DNA of 64,000 nt. It comes from AC-32 sp963728765. Its GTDB lineage: Bacteria > Actinomycetota > Thermoleophilia > Gaiellales > Gaiellaceae. The DNA lies in the NCBI GenBank assembly GCA_963728765.1, contig CAVSKX010000006.1, positions 85,127 through 149,126 on the forward strand, given 5' to 3'. The notes under the pieces are model-generated. The model was not told the origin of the DNA and ran no database searches. It was given only the letters and a program-made list of their open reading frames with translations. How positions within the stretch are numbered: position 1 is the stretch's first letter; every line of letters begins with the position of its first letter. Shown piece by piece: positions 33,531 to 44,552 of this stretch. The position numbers and the translations under genes are program-made.

Positions 33531-34309
33531 GGCTCGTTCGTTCGGCGGCCGAGCTTCCGCGCGAGGGCGAGATCGGCCTCGTGCCGACGATGGGCGCCTT
33601 CCACGGGGGTCACGTGGCCCTCTTCCACGCCGCGCGCAACGAGAACGACGTCGTGGTCGCGAGCCTGTTCGTCAACCCGGCGCAGTTTGTCGAGGGCGAG
33701 GACCTCAAGCGCTATCCCCGCGACGAGGAGCGCGACGCGCAGCTCGCCGAGGAGGCCGGCGTCGACGTCCTCTACGTCCCGGCCGCCGAGGAGATCTACC
33801 CGCCGGGGTTCGAGACGTGGGTCGAGGTCGAGCGGCTCGGCTCGATCCTCGAGGGCGAGCACCGGCCGGGGCACTTCCGAGGCGTCGCCACGGTCTGCCT
33901 GAAGCTTTTCAACCTCGTCCGGCCGCGGCACGCCTACTTCGGCCAGAAGGACGCGCAGCAGGTGGCCGTCGTGCGCCGGATGGTGCGCGACCTCGCCGTG
34001 CCGGTCAAGATCCGAATCGTCCCGACGGCGCGCGACGAGGACGGGCTCGCGCTCTCGTCCCGCAACGCCTACCTGTCCCCCGAGGAGCGCGAACGTGCGC
34101 TCGCTCTCCCCCGTGCGCTGGCCGCCCGTGACCGCAGTCTGCTGAACGGCCTCGAGGTCGACTACTTCGAGGAGGCCGACTTCGAGCCGCGCGTGCTCGC
34201 GGCCGCGGTCCGCGTCGGCAACACCCGCCTGATCGACAACGTTGTTATCGAAATCCCGTGCGAGGCTTCAGCCTGGCACGGGCGTGCAGAGAAGGGAGAA
34301 CAGTCGTGA
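33527..34309 (+). CDS. panC: Pantothenate synthetase
   Basis: 260 residues, cytoplasmic. It joins pantoate and beta-alanine using ATP. Motifs: VPTMGAFHGGHVALFHAA (HxGH nucleotide site), VVASLFVNPAQF, GHFRGVATVCLKLF, YFGQKDAQQ and ALSSRNAYL (KMSKS equivalent). GTG 33527 is at a GTGA junction with the broken DUF2520 gene and the stop is at a GTGA junction with panB, giving tight coupling. A little short at the C-terminus compared with the ~280-residue norm. Confidence 0.96.
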   Translation: MRLVRSAAELPREGEIGLVPTMGAFHGGHVALFHAARNENDVVVASLFVNPAQFVEGEDLKRYPRDEERDAQLAEEAGVDVLYVPAAEEIYPPGFETWVEVERLGSILEGEHRPGHFRGVATVCLKLFNLVRPRHAYFGQKDAQQVAVVRRMVRDLAVPVKIRIVPTARDEDGLALSSRNAYLSPEERERALALPRALAARDRSLLNGLEVDYFEEADFEPRVLAAAVRVGNTRLIDNVVIEIPCEASAWHGRAEKGEQS

Positions 34310-35208
34310 GCAAGTACGCATCCTGGACCCACGGCAAGCTGCCGCTGACCGAGCTCGTCGAGCTGAAGCGCCGCGGGCAGAAGCTCGCGATGGTCACCGC
34401 CTACGACTTCCCGAGCGGCCGCATCGCGGACGAGGCCGGAGTCGAGCTCGTGCTCGTCGGCGACTCGGCCGGGATGGTCGTGCTCGGCAACGAGTCGACG
34501 GTGCCCGTCACGATGGAGGAGTTGCTGATGCTCACGCGCGCGGTGACGCGCGGCGCCAAGCGGCCACTCGTCGTCGCGGACATGCCGTTCGGCTCGTTCC
34601 AGGTCTCCGACGCGGGCGCGATCGACAACGCCGTCCGCTTCGTGAAGGAAGCGGGTGCCGACGCGGTCAAGCTGGAGGGCGCAGGCCCGACGCTCTCGCG
34701 CGTGCAGGCGATCGTCGGCGCGGGTGTGCCGGTGATGGGCCACGTCGGCCTGACGCCGCAGTCTGCGACGATGCTCGGCGGCTTCAAGGCCCAGGGCCGC
34801 ACCGCGGAGAAGGCGGAGCGGCTATACGAAGACGCACTCGCGCTCGAGGCCGCCGGGTGCTTCGCGATCGTGCTCGAGGCGGTCCCGGCCGCGGTCGCCG
34901 AGCGCGTGACGGAGGCGCTGAACGTGCCGACGATCGGCATCGGCGCAGGCGCAGCGTGCGACGGCCAGGTGCTCGTGTGGCACGACCTGCTCGGGCTCTA
35001 CGCGGGCAAGGCGCCGCGCTTCGTCAAGCGCTACGCCGACCTCGCGACCGAGGCGAAGCACGCGCTCGAATCGTACGTGGACGACGTGCGCGAGGGCCGA
35101 TTCCCCGAGGAGCAGCACACCTACGCGATTCCAGACGAGGAGCTAGAGGCGTTCGAGACGTGGCTCGCGGCGCATCAAGAGGCGCAGGCCCAGCACGAGC
35201 AGCGCTAG
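34306..35208 (+). CDS. panB: 3-methyl-2-oxobutanoate hydroxymethyltransferase
   Basis: 300 residues; makes ketopantoate from 2-oxoisovalerate and methylene-THF. Motifs: MVTAYDFPSGRIADEAG, VLVGDSAGMVVLG with metal Asp, KLEGAG, GHVGLTPQS and TIGIGAGAACDGQVLV. GTG 34306 follows GGGAGAA. The order (DUF2520)-panC-panB gives most of the pantoate branch; panD and panE are not here. Its last 66 bases overlap the convergent Yip1-like gene. Confidence 0.96.
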   Translation: MSKYASWTHGKLPLTELVELKRRGQKLAMVTAYDFPSGRIADEAGVELVLVGDSAGMVVLGNESTVPVTMEELLMLTRAVTRGAKRPLVVADMPFGSFQVSDAGAIDNAVRFVKEAGADAVKLEGAGPTLSRVQAIVGAGVPVMGHVGLTPQSATMLGGFKAQGRTAEKAERLYEDALALEAAGCFAIVLEAVPAAVAERVTEALNVPTIGIGAGAACDGQVLVWHDLLGLYAGKAPRFVKRYADLATEAKHALESYVDDVREGRFPEEQHTYAIPDEELEAFETWLAAHQEAQAQHEQR

Positions 35209-35726
35209 CGCCCAGGCGACGAACGCAAGCTCGATCACGACGAACGCCGCGTTGCCGGCTCCGTGGTCGGAGCCGCCCCGCCTGAACACGTCCTCCCCGT
35301 AGACGGCGAGCCGCACGGGCCAGACGACGAAGAGCGAGAGCGCGACCGGCGAAAAGGCGAACGCGAGCACGTGCCGCACCTGCCGATACGTGATCCCTCC
35401 TGCAACGCGCGTGAGGGCGTACAGCACCAGCCCGCCAAGGAAGTAGACGAGGGCGCCGTAGATGCCGCCGCCGATGAAGGCGATCACCGCGACGTTGAGG
35501 GCGTCGTTCGCCACGTCGTCCTGCAAGTGGCCGTACGTCGGGGCCCAGAGGACGGACGCGATCCCGGAGAGCCAGACGAGCGCGAGCACCGCCTCGCTGC
35601 GAGCGCGGGCCGCAGCCTCGGAGTCGTCCCGCATGAGCGCGAGCACCTCACGGGGCCGGACGAGCACGAACAGCGCTCGCTGCAGCCAGACGAGCTCGTC
35701 GCCCGCCGACGAGGCGGCCCGGGCGT

Positions 35727-35730
<4 letters not shown>
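35143..35730 (-). CDS. Yip1-like membrane protein
   Basis: 195 residues, about five hydrophobic segments: EAVLALVWLSGIASVLW, FIGGGIYGALVYFLGGLVLY, VRHVLAFAFSPVALSLFVVW and the C-terminal FVAWALALLVLGLRLL. The pattern, with RPREVLALMRDD before the first helix, fits Yip1-domain proteins of unknown bacterial role. GTG 35730 is in a GTGA junction with uvrA. Its 3' end runs 66 bases into panB on the other strand. Confidence 0.72.
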
Positions 35731-38564
<2,834 letters not shown>

Positions 38565-38573
38565 AACCAAGCC

Positions 38574-38610
38574 AGTTTAGCCGGGTTGGTGGACGCGAAC
38601 AAGTGTTCGC
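38574..38610 (-). promoter_or_regulatory. SOS box and promoter of uvrA
   Basis: The palindrome GCGAACAAGTGTTCGC (38595-38610) fits the actinobacterial/Gram-positive LexA box (C)GAACNNNNGTTC(G). On the minus strand its right half supplies a -35 TTGTTC; 17 bp later is -10 TAAACT (38579-38574). The predicted start near 38567 leaves an almost leaderless uvrA mRNA from ATG 38564. LexA binding would cover the -35 box. Confidence 0.75.
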
Positions 38611-38611
38611 T

Positions 38612-39046
38612 TTACGCTTCTCTGACGGCCGCCCACGGCCAGTCTGCGGCACGCTCGACGAGGCGGGCGCGAACCGGATTCTGGAGCACGTACTCGACCG
38701 TGTTGACGAGGTGGGCGTCGTCTTCGACGACCCAAGAGGCGAAGCGCTCGCCGAAGAGGTGGCCCCAGCGCCGGTGCCTCCGGTTGAACGCTTGCGCGTA
38801 GACACCGTTCAGGCTCTGCACGCCCGCCGAGAGACGCCACAGCTCGGTCTCGACCACCAGGTGGTAGTGGTTCGGCATCAGGCAGAAGCCGTGCATGCGC
38901 CATTCGTGGCGGTCGACGACCCGCACCAAGAGGCGCAGGAAGAGGCGGTACTCCTCGTCGGTTCGGAAGGTCGCCGTTCGCGCGACGCCCCGCGTCGTGA
39001 CGTGGTAGATGCCTTCCGGCGGTAGCTCGTTCCGCGGCCGCCTCAT
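38612..39046 (-). CDS. REP-associated tyrosine transposase (RAYT, IS200/Y1-type)
   Basis: 144 residues of the Y1 transposase family. HuH-like metal motif in CLMPNHYHLVVET; family block FASWVVEDDAHLVNTVEYVLQNPVRARLVE with the candidate catalytic Tyr in VEYVLQNP; N-terminal GIYHVTTRGVARTATF. Such single-copy, non-IS transposases are linked to REP palindromes in many genomes. No flanking inverted repeats or target duplication are evident; the palindrome at its 3' side reads better as the uvrA SOS box. Short but appears intact. Confidence 0.88.
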   Translation of the reverse strand: MRRPRNELPPEGIYHVTTRGVARTATFRTDEEYRLFLRLLVRVVDRHEWRMHGFCLMPNHYHLVVETELWRLSAGVQSLNGVYAQAFNRRHRRWGHLFGERFASWVVEDDAHLVNTVEYVLQNPVRARLVERAADWPWAAVREA

Positions 39047-39154
39047 CCTCCTCGACGCTAGCGCCCGCCGGTCCAGCAGCCACGCCCGAAGCGACCTCGT
39101 GTGGACGTATCGTCACACCCTCGGCACGCCTGCCACGGCCCGATCCGCCCACAA

Positions 39155-39171
39155 CCAGGGACAGTCCCTGG
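39155..39171 (-). terminator. Hairpin after the ABC-2 permease gene
   Basis: CCAGGGAC-A-GTCCCTGG, an 8-bp inverted repeat 11 bases beyond the permease stop on the minus strand. No U-run. The rest of the 135-base gap to the transposase start shows nothing recognisable. Confidence 0.45.
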
Positions 39172-39181
39172 CGGTGGGGCG

Positions 39182-39913
39182 CTAGGCGACGTCGGTCCGC
39201 TTGACGGCCACCGCGCCGACCGCGGCGAACCCGAGGGCATACGCCAGTGCGAGGAGAAGCCCCGGCCAGAACGACAGCAACTCCGAGCTCGGGGTGCCGG
39301 CCACGACCACGCTCGCCACGGCGTGCCCCGGCGCGTACTGGTTCACGTTCGCGATCGCGAGCAGCGGTTCCACGACGAGCAGCCAGACGAACACGACGAC
39401 GATCGCGGCCGTCTGCCTCCGCAGAAGGAACCCGAAGCCGACGCCTAGGGCGCCGGCAACTGCCGCGGCCGCGAGCGTCCCGAACAGCGGGCGCATCACG
39501 TCGGGCGAGCCGAGGTGCACGGGCACCGAGCGGGCGGAGAGCAGCAGAGCTGCGAGCACCCAGGCAACGACCCCCGCGAAGACCGCGAGCGCAGTGCCTG
39601 CCACTGCACCGGCCAGCACTTTCGCGCCGACGACGCGCTCCCGCACCGGGGACACGAGAAAGGTGTGGCTGATCGTCCCGTGGCCGTATTCGCCGGCCGA
39701 CGAGACGACTCCGACAATCAAGGCGACGAGGGCAGCGACCGAGGCGATCCCGAGCACGTCGCGCTGGCTGCTCGGCTCGGCAAGCGACGAGATCGAGTCC
39801 TGCGAGACGTGGAGCGAGGTCACGAGCACCTCGAGCGCGAGCAGCATCAGCCCGAGCCAGAGCAACAGCCTGGTCGTGACGAGCTTCAGCAGCTCGGCGC
39901 GCAGCAGCCTCAT
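39182..39913 (-). CDS. ABC-2 type exporter permease
   Basis: 243 residues, about six membrane segments. RLLRAELLKLVTTRLLLW at the N-terminus is a classic ABC-2 start; SSAGEYGHGTISHTFLVSP is the conserved amphipathic loop, followed by VVGAKVLAGAVAG. ATG 39913 makes an ATGA overlap with the ATPase gene. Forms an exporter with that ATPase; substrate unknown. Confidence 0.88.
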   Translation of the reverse strand: MRLLRAELLKLVTTRLLLWLGLMLLALEVLVTSLHVSQDSISSLAEPSSQRDVLGIASVAALVALIVGVVSSAGEYGHGTISHTFLVSPVRERVVGAKVLAGAVAGTALAVFAGVVAWVLAALLLSARSVPVHLGSPDVMRPLFGTLAAAAVAGALGVGFGFLLRRQTAAIVVVFVWLLVVEPLLAIANVNQYAPGHAVASVVVAGTPSSELLSFWPGLLLALAYALGFAAVGAVAVKRTDVA

Positions 39914-40812
39914 TCGGGCTCGGGCTCCCCGGCCGTCAGCTCGAGGAAGACCTCCTCCAGGCTCGCTCCCTGGGGACGCAACTCGTGCAGAACGATGCCC
40001 GCTGCTGCGGCGATCTCGCCCACCCGCTCCGCGGGCGCCGCGACCAGCAGCCTGCCGTCGGCCGCCGACACCTCGATCTCTGCACGGCGCAGCTCGTCCG
40101 CGAGGCGCTCCCCGTCCGGACTGCGCACGACGGTCCCACCGCCGGCGCGTGCCGTGAGCGCCGCAAGCGGCTCCTGCGTGACCAGCCGTCCGCGGTGGAT
40201 GATCACGACCTCGTCCGCGAGCTGGGCGACCTCCGCGAGCACGTGGCTCGAGATCAGCACCGTCCCGCCCCCAGCGGCGAACGAGCGTAGAAACTCGCGC
40301 AGCCAGCGGATTCCCTCCGGATCGAGCCCGTTCGCCGGCTCGTCGAGCACGAGCAGCCTCGGCAGACCCAAGAGCGCGCCGGCGACGCTCAGCCGCTGGC
40401 GCATGCCGAGCGAGTAGCCCCCGACGCGACGGCGGGCCGCGCCGGTGAGCTCGACCTGCTCGAGCACCTCGTCCACGCGCGCGGTCGGGACGCGGGCGGC
40501 GGTCGCGAGCACGCGCAGATGGTTCCGCCCCGAGCGCGCGGGATGGAAGCTCTCCGACTCGAGGACCGCACCCACGGTGCCCAGCGGGTCGTGCAGCCGC
40601 GAGTACGGCTGCCCCTCGACGAGCGCCTCCCCGGAGGTCGGCCGCACGAGCCCGAGCAGCGCCCGCAGCGTCGACGTCTTGCCCGCGCCGTTGGGGCCCA
40701 GGAATCCGGTGATGCGACCCGCTCCGATCGCGAAGCTGAGCCCGTCGACCGCGACCGTCGAGCCGTAGCGCTTCGTCAGCGCTCGGACCTCGACCGGCGC
40801 AGCGTCCGCCAT
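39910..40812 (-). CDS. ABC exporter ATPase
   Basis: 300 residues of the DrrA/CcmA-like group. Walker A GPNGAGKTST, Q-loop region VLESESFHPARSG, signature YSLGMRQRL (degenerate LSxGM as usual for this group), Walker B LLVLDEPANGLD, switch His in LISSHVLAEV. A C-terminal ~80-residue extension (SLEEVFLELT) is typical. Co-transcribed with the permease and with the PH-domain gene upstream (TGATG junction). Confidence 0.93.
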   Translation of the reverse strand: MADAAPVEVRALTKRYGSTVAVDGLSFAIGAGRITGFLGPNGAGKTSTLRALLGLVRPTSGEALVEGQPYSRLHDPLGTVGAVLESESFHPARSGRNHLRVLATAARVPTARVDEVLEQVELTGAARRRVGGYSLGMRQRLSVAGALLGLPRLLVLDEPANGLDPEGIRWLREFLRSFAAGGGTVLISSHVLAEVAQLADEVVIIHRGRLVTQEPLAALTARAGGGTVVRSPDGERLADELRRAEIEVSAADGRLLVAAPAERVGEIAAAAGIVLHELRPQGASLEEVFLELTAGEPEPE

Positions 40813-41237
40813 CAGCCGGCGAGCCGCTCGACGAGTCGGTACACGCTGCGCGGGTGAGGCACGTGCTCGATCTCGAGGGGCCCGGCGACGAGCGTGCCGT
40901 AGCCGAGCAGCCTTCCCGGGAGGCTCTGCTCAAGCTCGAGGTTCTCGACCGAGCGCAGGCGCACCGCCGAAGACCTCCGGCGCAGCGTGCCGTCGATCAC
41001 GCAGACCTTCTCCGTCGTCACCACGACCCGCGTGCGGTCCCACAGCCAGACCGCGCGCAGACAGACCGCGGCCGCGACCACGACCAGCACCGCGCCTGGA
41101 ACCGCAAGCGGCGGCCACGGCATCGCGAGCAGCACGACTCCGGCGCCGGCGAGAAGTGCGGCCTGCGCAAGCGGACGCGCGAGCGAGACGCCGTGCCGGC
41201 GCGCGTCGAAGCAGACCTGCTCGTCCCTGGCGAGCAT
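40812..41237 (-). CDS. Bacterial PH-domain membrane protein (YdbS/YdbT-like)
   Basis: 141 residues: basic N-terminus, two membrane helices (AALLAGAGVVLLAMPW and VPGAVLVVVAAAVCL), then a bPH2 domain (TRVVVTTEKVCVIDGTLRRRSSAVRL, LLGYGTLVAGPLEIEHV; each given in part). Role unknown. ATG 41237. It leads the three-gene unit with the ABC exporter. Confidence 0.82.
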   Translation of the reverse strand: MLARDEQVCFDARRHGVSLARPLAQAALLAGAGVVLLAMPWPPLAVPGAVLVVVAAAVCLRAVWLWDRTRVVVTTEKVCVIDGTLRRRSSAVRLRSVENLELEQSLPGRLLGYGTLVAGPLEIEHVPHPRSVYRLVERLAG

Positions 41238-41313
41238 TGCCCGACCCGGTTCGTCGGAAACGGCTTCACTCCTGCGTTTGCGGCCTTCCCAACCCGGCCA
41301 GAACCCGGTTGAA

Positions 41314-42372
41314 GTGGCCGACACCGCCCGCAAAGCCTTCGTCGCGACCATCGTGGCCGTGGCCGTGATCGCGCTTGCACTCGCGCTCTGGAAGCTGAAG
41401 ATCGTGCTCGCTCTCGTCTTCCTGGGCTTCATCGTCGCTGCCGCGATGCGGCCGGGCGTCGACCGGCTCGCCGAGCACCGCATCCCGCGCCCGCTCGGAG
41501 TCGCGCTCCACTACCTCGCGCTGGTCGGAGCGATCGGGCTGCTGTTGTGGCTGGCGGTTCCGCGCGCGATCGACCAGGTCGACGAGGCGATCGGCGGCGT
41601 GCCGATGTCCCAGCAAGAGCTGAACCAGAAGGCGAAACATTCGACCGGGCTCAAGCACCAGTTCTTCGTCGGTCTGCAGAAGCGGCTCAGGAAGCTGCCC
41701 TCGGCCGGCAGTGTCGTCCACCGCACAGTCTCGATCGGTAGAAAGGCGATCGAGGCGCTGGTCGGCGTCTTCTTCGTCCTTGCGACCGCGGCCTACTGGA
41801 TCTTCGAGCGCGACCGGGCAATGGGTTTTGTCGGCTCGCTCTTACCGCGGAAACACCGGCGCACCGCGCGGGACACCTGGGAGCTCATCGACGCCAAGCT
41901 CGGGGCGTACGTGCGGGGAACGTTGGTGCTGGTCGTCTTCGTCGCAACGGTGCTCTCGCTCTCCTTCTGGGCGATCGGCGTCCCGTTCTGGCTGCTGCTC
42001 GGCGTCTTCGCCGGCGTCGTCGAGATCGTCCCGGTGATCGGACCGCTGATCGCGGGGGTGGTCGCCGTCGGTGTCGGGCTGACAGCGTCGTGGCAGGTTG
42101 CGCTCTATGCGGGCATCGCGGTGCTGGTGGTGCGCCAGTTCGAGGACTACGTCGTGATCCCGCGCGTGATGGGTCACGTCACGGGGCTCTCGCCGCTACT
42201 CGTGCTCGTCGGCGTGAGCGCGATCGGGCTGCTCCTCGGCGGCTTCTACGTGCTGCTGGCTACACCGTTTCTCGCCCTCATCGCAACCCTCGTCGACGTG
42301 ATCGTCCGCGACCGGGACCCGGCCGAGCAAGACGTGCCGGCAGTCCTGTTCGCCAAAGAATCGAGTGGCTAG
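41314..42372 (+). CDS. AI-2E family transporter (PerM-like)
   Basis: 352 residues, about eight membrane segments with an extramembrane region after the third (DEAIGGVPMSQQELNQ). Typical C-terminal block: IVPVIGPLIAGVVAV, VVRQFEDYVVIPRVMG, SPLLVLVGVSAIGLLLGGFYVLLATPF (in parts). The family includes the AI-2 exporter TqsA and Na+/H+ antiporters; substrate here unknown. GTG 41314. Its stop is immediately followed by the 128-bp repeat array. Confidence 0.9.
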   Translation: MADTARKAFVATIVAVAVIALALALWKLKIVLALVFLGFIVAAAMRPGVDRLAEHRIPRPLGVALHYLALVGAIGLLLWLAVPRAIDQVDEAIGGVPMSQQELNQKAKHSTGLKHQFFVGLQKRLRKLPSAGSVVHRTVSIGRKAIEALVGVFFVLATAAYWIFERDRAMGFVGSLLPRKHRRTARDTWELIDAKLGAYVRGTLVLVVFVATVLSLSFWAIGVPFWLLLGVFAGVVEIVPVIGPLIAGVVAVGVGLTASWQVALYAGIAVLVVRQFEDYVVIPRVMGHVTGLSPLLVLVGVSAIGLLLGGFYVLLATPFLALIATLVDVIVRDRDPAEQDVPAVLFAKESSG

Positions 42373-42373
42373 G

Positions 42374-42692
42374 CCTTGCGCCAGCGCGGCGCCAGCGTCC
42401 GAAGATGAGTCCGCCGAGGGTGAAGCCGAGGCCGAAGGCATCGCTTGCGATGCCGTTTAGGAGGTCGTGCCGGCTTTGCCGGCGCGACCGTTTCCGAGGC
42501 CGTCGTCTTACGCCTTGCGCCAGCGTCCGAAGATGAGTCCGCCGAGGGTGAAGCCGAGGCCGAAGGCATCGCTTGCGATGCCGTTTAGGAGGTCGTGCCG
42601 GCTTTGCCGGCGCGACCGTTTCCGAGGCCGGCGTCTTACGCCTTGCGCCAGCGTCCGAAGATGAGTCCGCCGAGGGTGAAGCCGAGGCCGAA
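42374..42692. repeat. 128-bp tandem array, 2.4 copies, carrying composite elements
   Basis: Units start at 42374 (with an 11-bp internal duplication GCGCCAGCG-type), 42513 and 42641. Each full unit holds the last ~17 codons and stop of the small membrane gene on the minus strand, a hairpin GCCGGC-AAA-GCCGGC, a 14-nt spacer with CCTC, and the palindrome GGCATCGCAAGCGATGCC (42437-42454 and 42565-42582). The third unit is the real 3' end of that gene. This accounts for the ~260 bases between the flanking genes. Confidence 0.93.
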
Positions 42693-42875
42693 AGTCCCGA
42701 GCGCGAAGGCGCCAATCGCGACGGCCTTGCGCCAGGACGAGAGCCGCTCCCAGCCTCCCAGTGCCTCGCGGTCGGCGGCGCTCAGCGGTTCCCCGCGCCG
42801 CTGCTTGCGCAGCGCGCCGCCCGCTCTCAACCCCAGGTAGAGGTCGTCGAAGATCTCGGTCGACTCATCGGGCAC
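42636..42875 (-). CDS. Small single-helix membrane protein, 3' end duplicated downstream
   Basis: 79 residues. An acidic N-terminus (PDESTEIFDDLYLGLRAGG) and a soluble segment precede one hydrophobic helix KAVAIGAFALGTFGLGFTLGG and a basic end FGRWRKA. No family recognised. GTG 42875. The codons for GLGFTLGGLIFGRWRKA and the stop are repeated twice downstream in the 128-bp array. Confidence 0.7.
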   Translation of the reverse strand: MPDESTEIFDDLYLGLRAGGALRKQRRGEPLSAADREALGGWERLSSWRKAVAIGAFALGTFGLGFTLGGLIFGRWRKA

Positions 42876-42910
42876 GGAACTCAGTGTAATAGCGTGGTTC
42901 GGCGTTGTCC

Positions 42911-43738
42911 GTGCGGCTCCTCCACATCTCCGACCTGCACGCCGGCAGCGTCGAGGAAACCGCGGTCGAGCACAGCCTCGAGCGGTTGATCACACGCGTC
43001 ACGCCCGAGCTGATCGCGGTGACGGGCGACCTCGCGCACCGCGGCCGCCGGCGCGAGCACGAGCGAGCGGCGGCGTTCCTGCACGGCCTCGGCCTGCCGC
43101 TCCTCGTCATTCCCGGAAATCACGACATCCCGTACACCTTCCCCGCTCGCTTCACGCGTCCCTGGGCCGAGTTCGAGCGGCAATGGGAGACGGTCGAGCC
43201 GGTCTTTCGTTCCGAGAGCCTGGTCGTGGTCGGGCTCAACTCCGTGCGCCCGTGGCGCCACCAGTCCGGCGGAATCCGCAAGTCGCAGATCGCCGGCACG
43301 CGCGAGCTGCTGGCCGAGGCGCCCGAGGGCGCGCTGCGCGTCGTCTGCCTCCACCACCACCTGATCGGCGCGCCGTGGCGGTCGCGGAAGCGGCCGGTCT
43401 CCCGCCGCTCGGAGGTGCTCGCCGGCCTCGTCGACGCAGGAGCCGAGCTGATCCTCGCCGGCCACATCCACCAGGCGGCCGTGAGCGAGCGGCACGAGTT
43501 CGAGGTCGAGCACGACGGCCTGCGCGGCGTCACCGTCTCGGTCGCCCCGGGGCTCGGCCAGCCGCGGCCGAACCGCCGCGGCGAGGCCCGCGGCCTGCAC
43601 GTCTACGAGGCGAGTGCCGACTCGCTCCTCGTCCAGACCTACGTCTGGCGCGGCGACGATTGGGGGCTCGCGGCCACGCGGAGGTTCCCCCGCGGGTGTG
43701 AGCCCCTACGGATCGAGCCGACTCACCAGCGCGGTTAG
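42911..43738 (+). CDS. Calcineurin-type metallophosphoesterase
   Basis: About 275 residues. Dinuclear metal motifs in order: LHISDLHAG (DxH), AVTGDLAHRGR (GDxxxR-like), IPGNHDIPY (GNHD), VVCLHHHLIG and LAGHIHQA (GHxH). Cytoplasmic. Substrate could be a cyclic nucleotide, lipid or protein phosphate. GTG 42911 preferred over TTG 42905. Transcribed away from the small membrane gene. Confidence 0.9.
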   Translation: MRLLHISDLHAGSVEETAVEHSLERLITRVTPELIAVTGDLAHRGRRREHERAAAFLHGLGLPLLVIPGNHDIPYTFPARFTRPWAEFERQWETVEPVFRSESLVVVGLNSVRPWRHQSGGIRKSQIAGTRELLAEAPEGALRVVCLHHHLIGAPWRSRKRPVSRRSEVLAGLVDAGAELILAGHIHQAAVSERHEFEVEHDGLRGVTVSVAPGLGQPRPNRRGEARGLHVYEASADSLLVQTYVWRGDDWGLAATRRFPRGCEPLRIEPTHQRG

Positions 43739-43749
43739 TGCCGGCGGCA

Positions 43750-43762
43750 CGGGCAGAGCCCG
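43750..43762. terminator. Short hairpin between convergent genes
   Basis: CGGGC-AGA-GCCCG, 5-bp GC stem with a purine loop, 12 bases after the phosphoesterase stop and just before the convergent GlsB-like stop. It may serve both; no U-run. The loop style matches the other A-loop hairpins of this window. Confidence 0.35.
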
Positions 43763-43785
43763 CGAGCGCTACGTACAGGGCCTGG

Positions 43786-44031
43786 CTAGGTGCTTACGAG
43801 GCCGCCGCGCCGCTCGCCGAAGAACCGGCCGACGAGAGCAACGAGCACGATCGCGACGATCACGCCCACGACGAAGGCCCAGAAGCCGCTGAAGATCAGG
43901 CCTGCGATTACCAACGATGCGATGCCGATCAGGATCGTGACGATCCAGCCCATCGGATCCCGCCCCGGATGAAGCAGGCGGCCTAGGGCGCCGACAAGCG
44001 CACCAACGAGTATCAGCCATATCCAGTGCAT
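43786..44031 (-). CDS. GlsB/YeaQ/YmgE family small membrane protein
   Basis: 81 residues, three hydrophobic helices: WIWLILVGALVGALGRLLHPG, GWIVTILIGIASLVIAGLIF and the AFVVGVIVAIVLVALVGRFF stretch (in parts). GALGRLLHPGRDPMGW fits the transglycosylase-associated/GlsB stress family. ATG 44031. A related protein with a SHOCT tail lies just upstream. Confidence 0.88.
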   Translation of the reverse strand: MHWIWLILVGALVGALGRLLHPGRDPMGWIVTILIGIASLVIAGLIFSGFWAFVVGVIVAIVLVALVGRFFGERRGGLVST

Positions 44032-44075
44032 GGCACATCGGTCCCCCCGGTGCCAGGACCGAAACGCGGCGCGCC

Positions 44076-44537
44076 CTACGAGCGGGCGAGCAGCTCGGCT
44101 TTCTTCGCCTCGAATTCCTCGTCGGTGAGGACGCCGTCGCGGTGCAGCTCGGAGAGCTTGCGGAGCTGGTCGTCGACGTCGGTCGGGCGGCCGCTCTGCC
44201 GGCCGGGCGCGCCGAGCAGCGTCGCGAAGCGGGCGCGGTCGCTCGGCGGCCGGTGCGCCTCGGGCCCGGTGATCGGGCGCTTCTGGACGAAGCGGCGGTA
44301 GCCGATCAGGAGCAGCATCGAGGCGACGATCGAGCCGATCAGGATCGCGAAGACGCTGCCCGAGTCCTGCTCGGCGCCGAAAATCGCGGCCGCGATGCCG
44401 CCGCCCAGGAACGAGCCGAAGACGCCGAGCAGGATCGTCATCGGGACAGACATCGGGTCGGGCCCCGGCACCGCCCAGCGCGCGAGCGCGCCGATGATGA
44501 AGCCGGAGATCAGGACCTGGACGATCGCGCCCAACAT
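44076..44537 (-). CDS. GlsB-like membrane protein with C-terminal SHOCT domain
   Basis: 153 residues. The N-terminal ~90 are membrane helices in the GlsB pattern (GFIIGALARWAVPGPDPMS, ILLGVFGSFLGGGIA). The C-terminal ~30 residues, QLRKLSELHRDGVLTDEEF with KKAELLARS, form a SHOCT oligomerisation motif. ATG 44537. Probably a membrane stress protein. Confidence 0.82.
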   Translation of the reverse strand: MLGAIVQVLISGFIIGALARWAVPGPDPMSVPMTILLGVFGSFLGGGIAAAIFGAEQDSGSVFAILIGSIVASMLLLIGYRRFVQKRPITGPEAHRPPSDRARFATLLGAPGRQSGRPTDVDDQLRKLSELHRDGVLTDEEFEAKKAELLARS

Positions 44538-44552
44538 GCGGGAGAGGCTAGA

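Noticed and set aside
38595..38610. REP palindrome flanking the RAYT gene
   Set aside because: It fits the GAACNNNNGTTC SOS box and aligns with a -35/-10 for uvrA; it is unlike the GGCATC element.
38612..39046. IS200/IS605 insertion sequence with ends
   Set aside because: No terminal hairpins, tnpB or target motif found; protein matches the RAYT branch instead.
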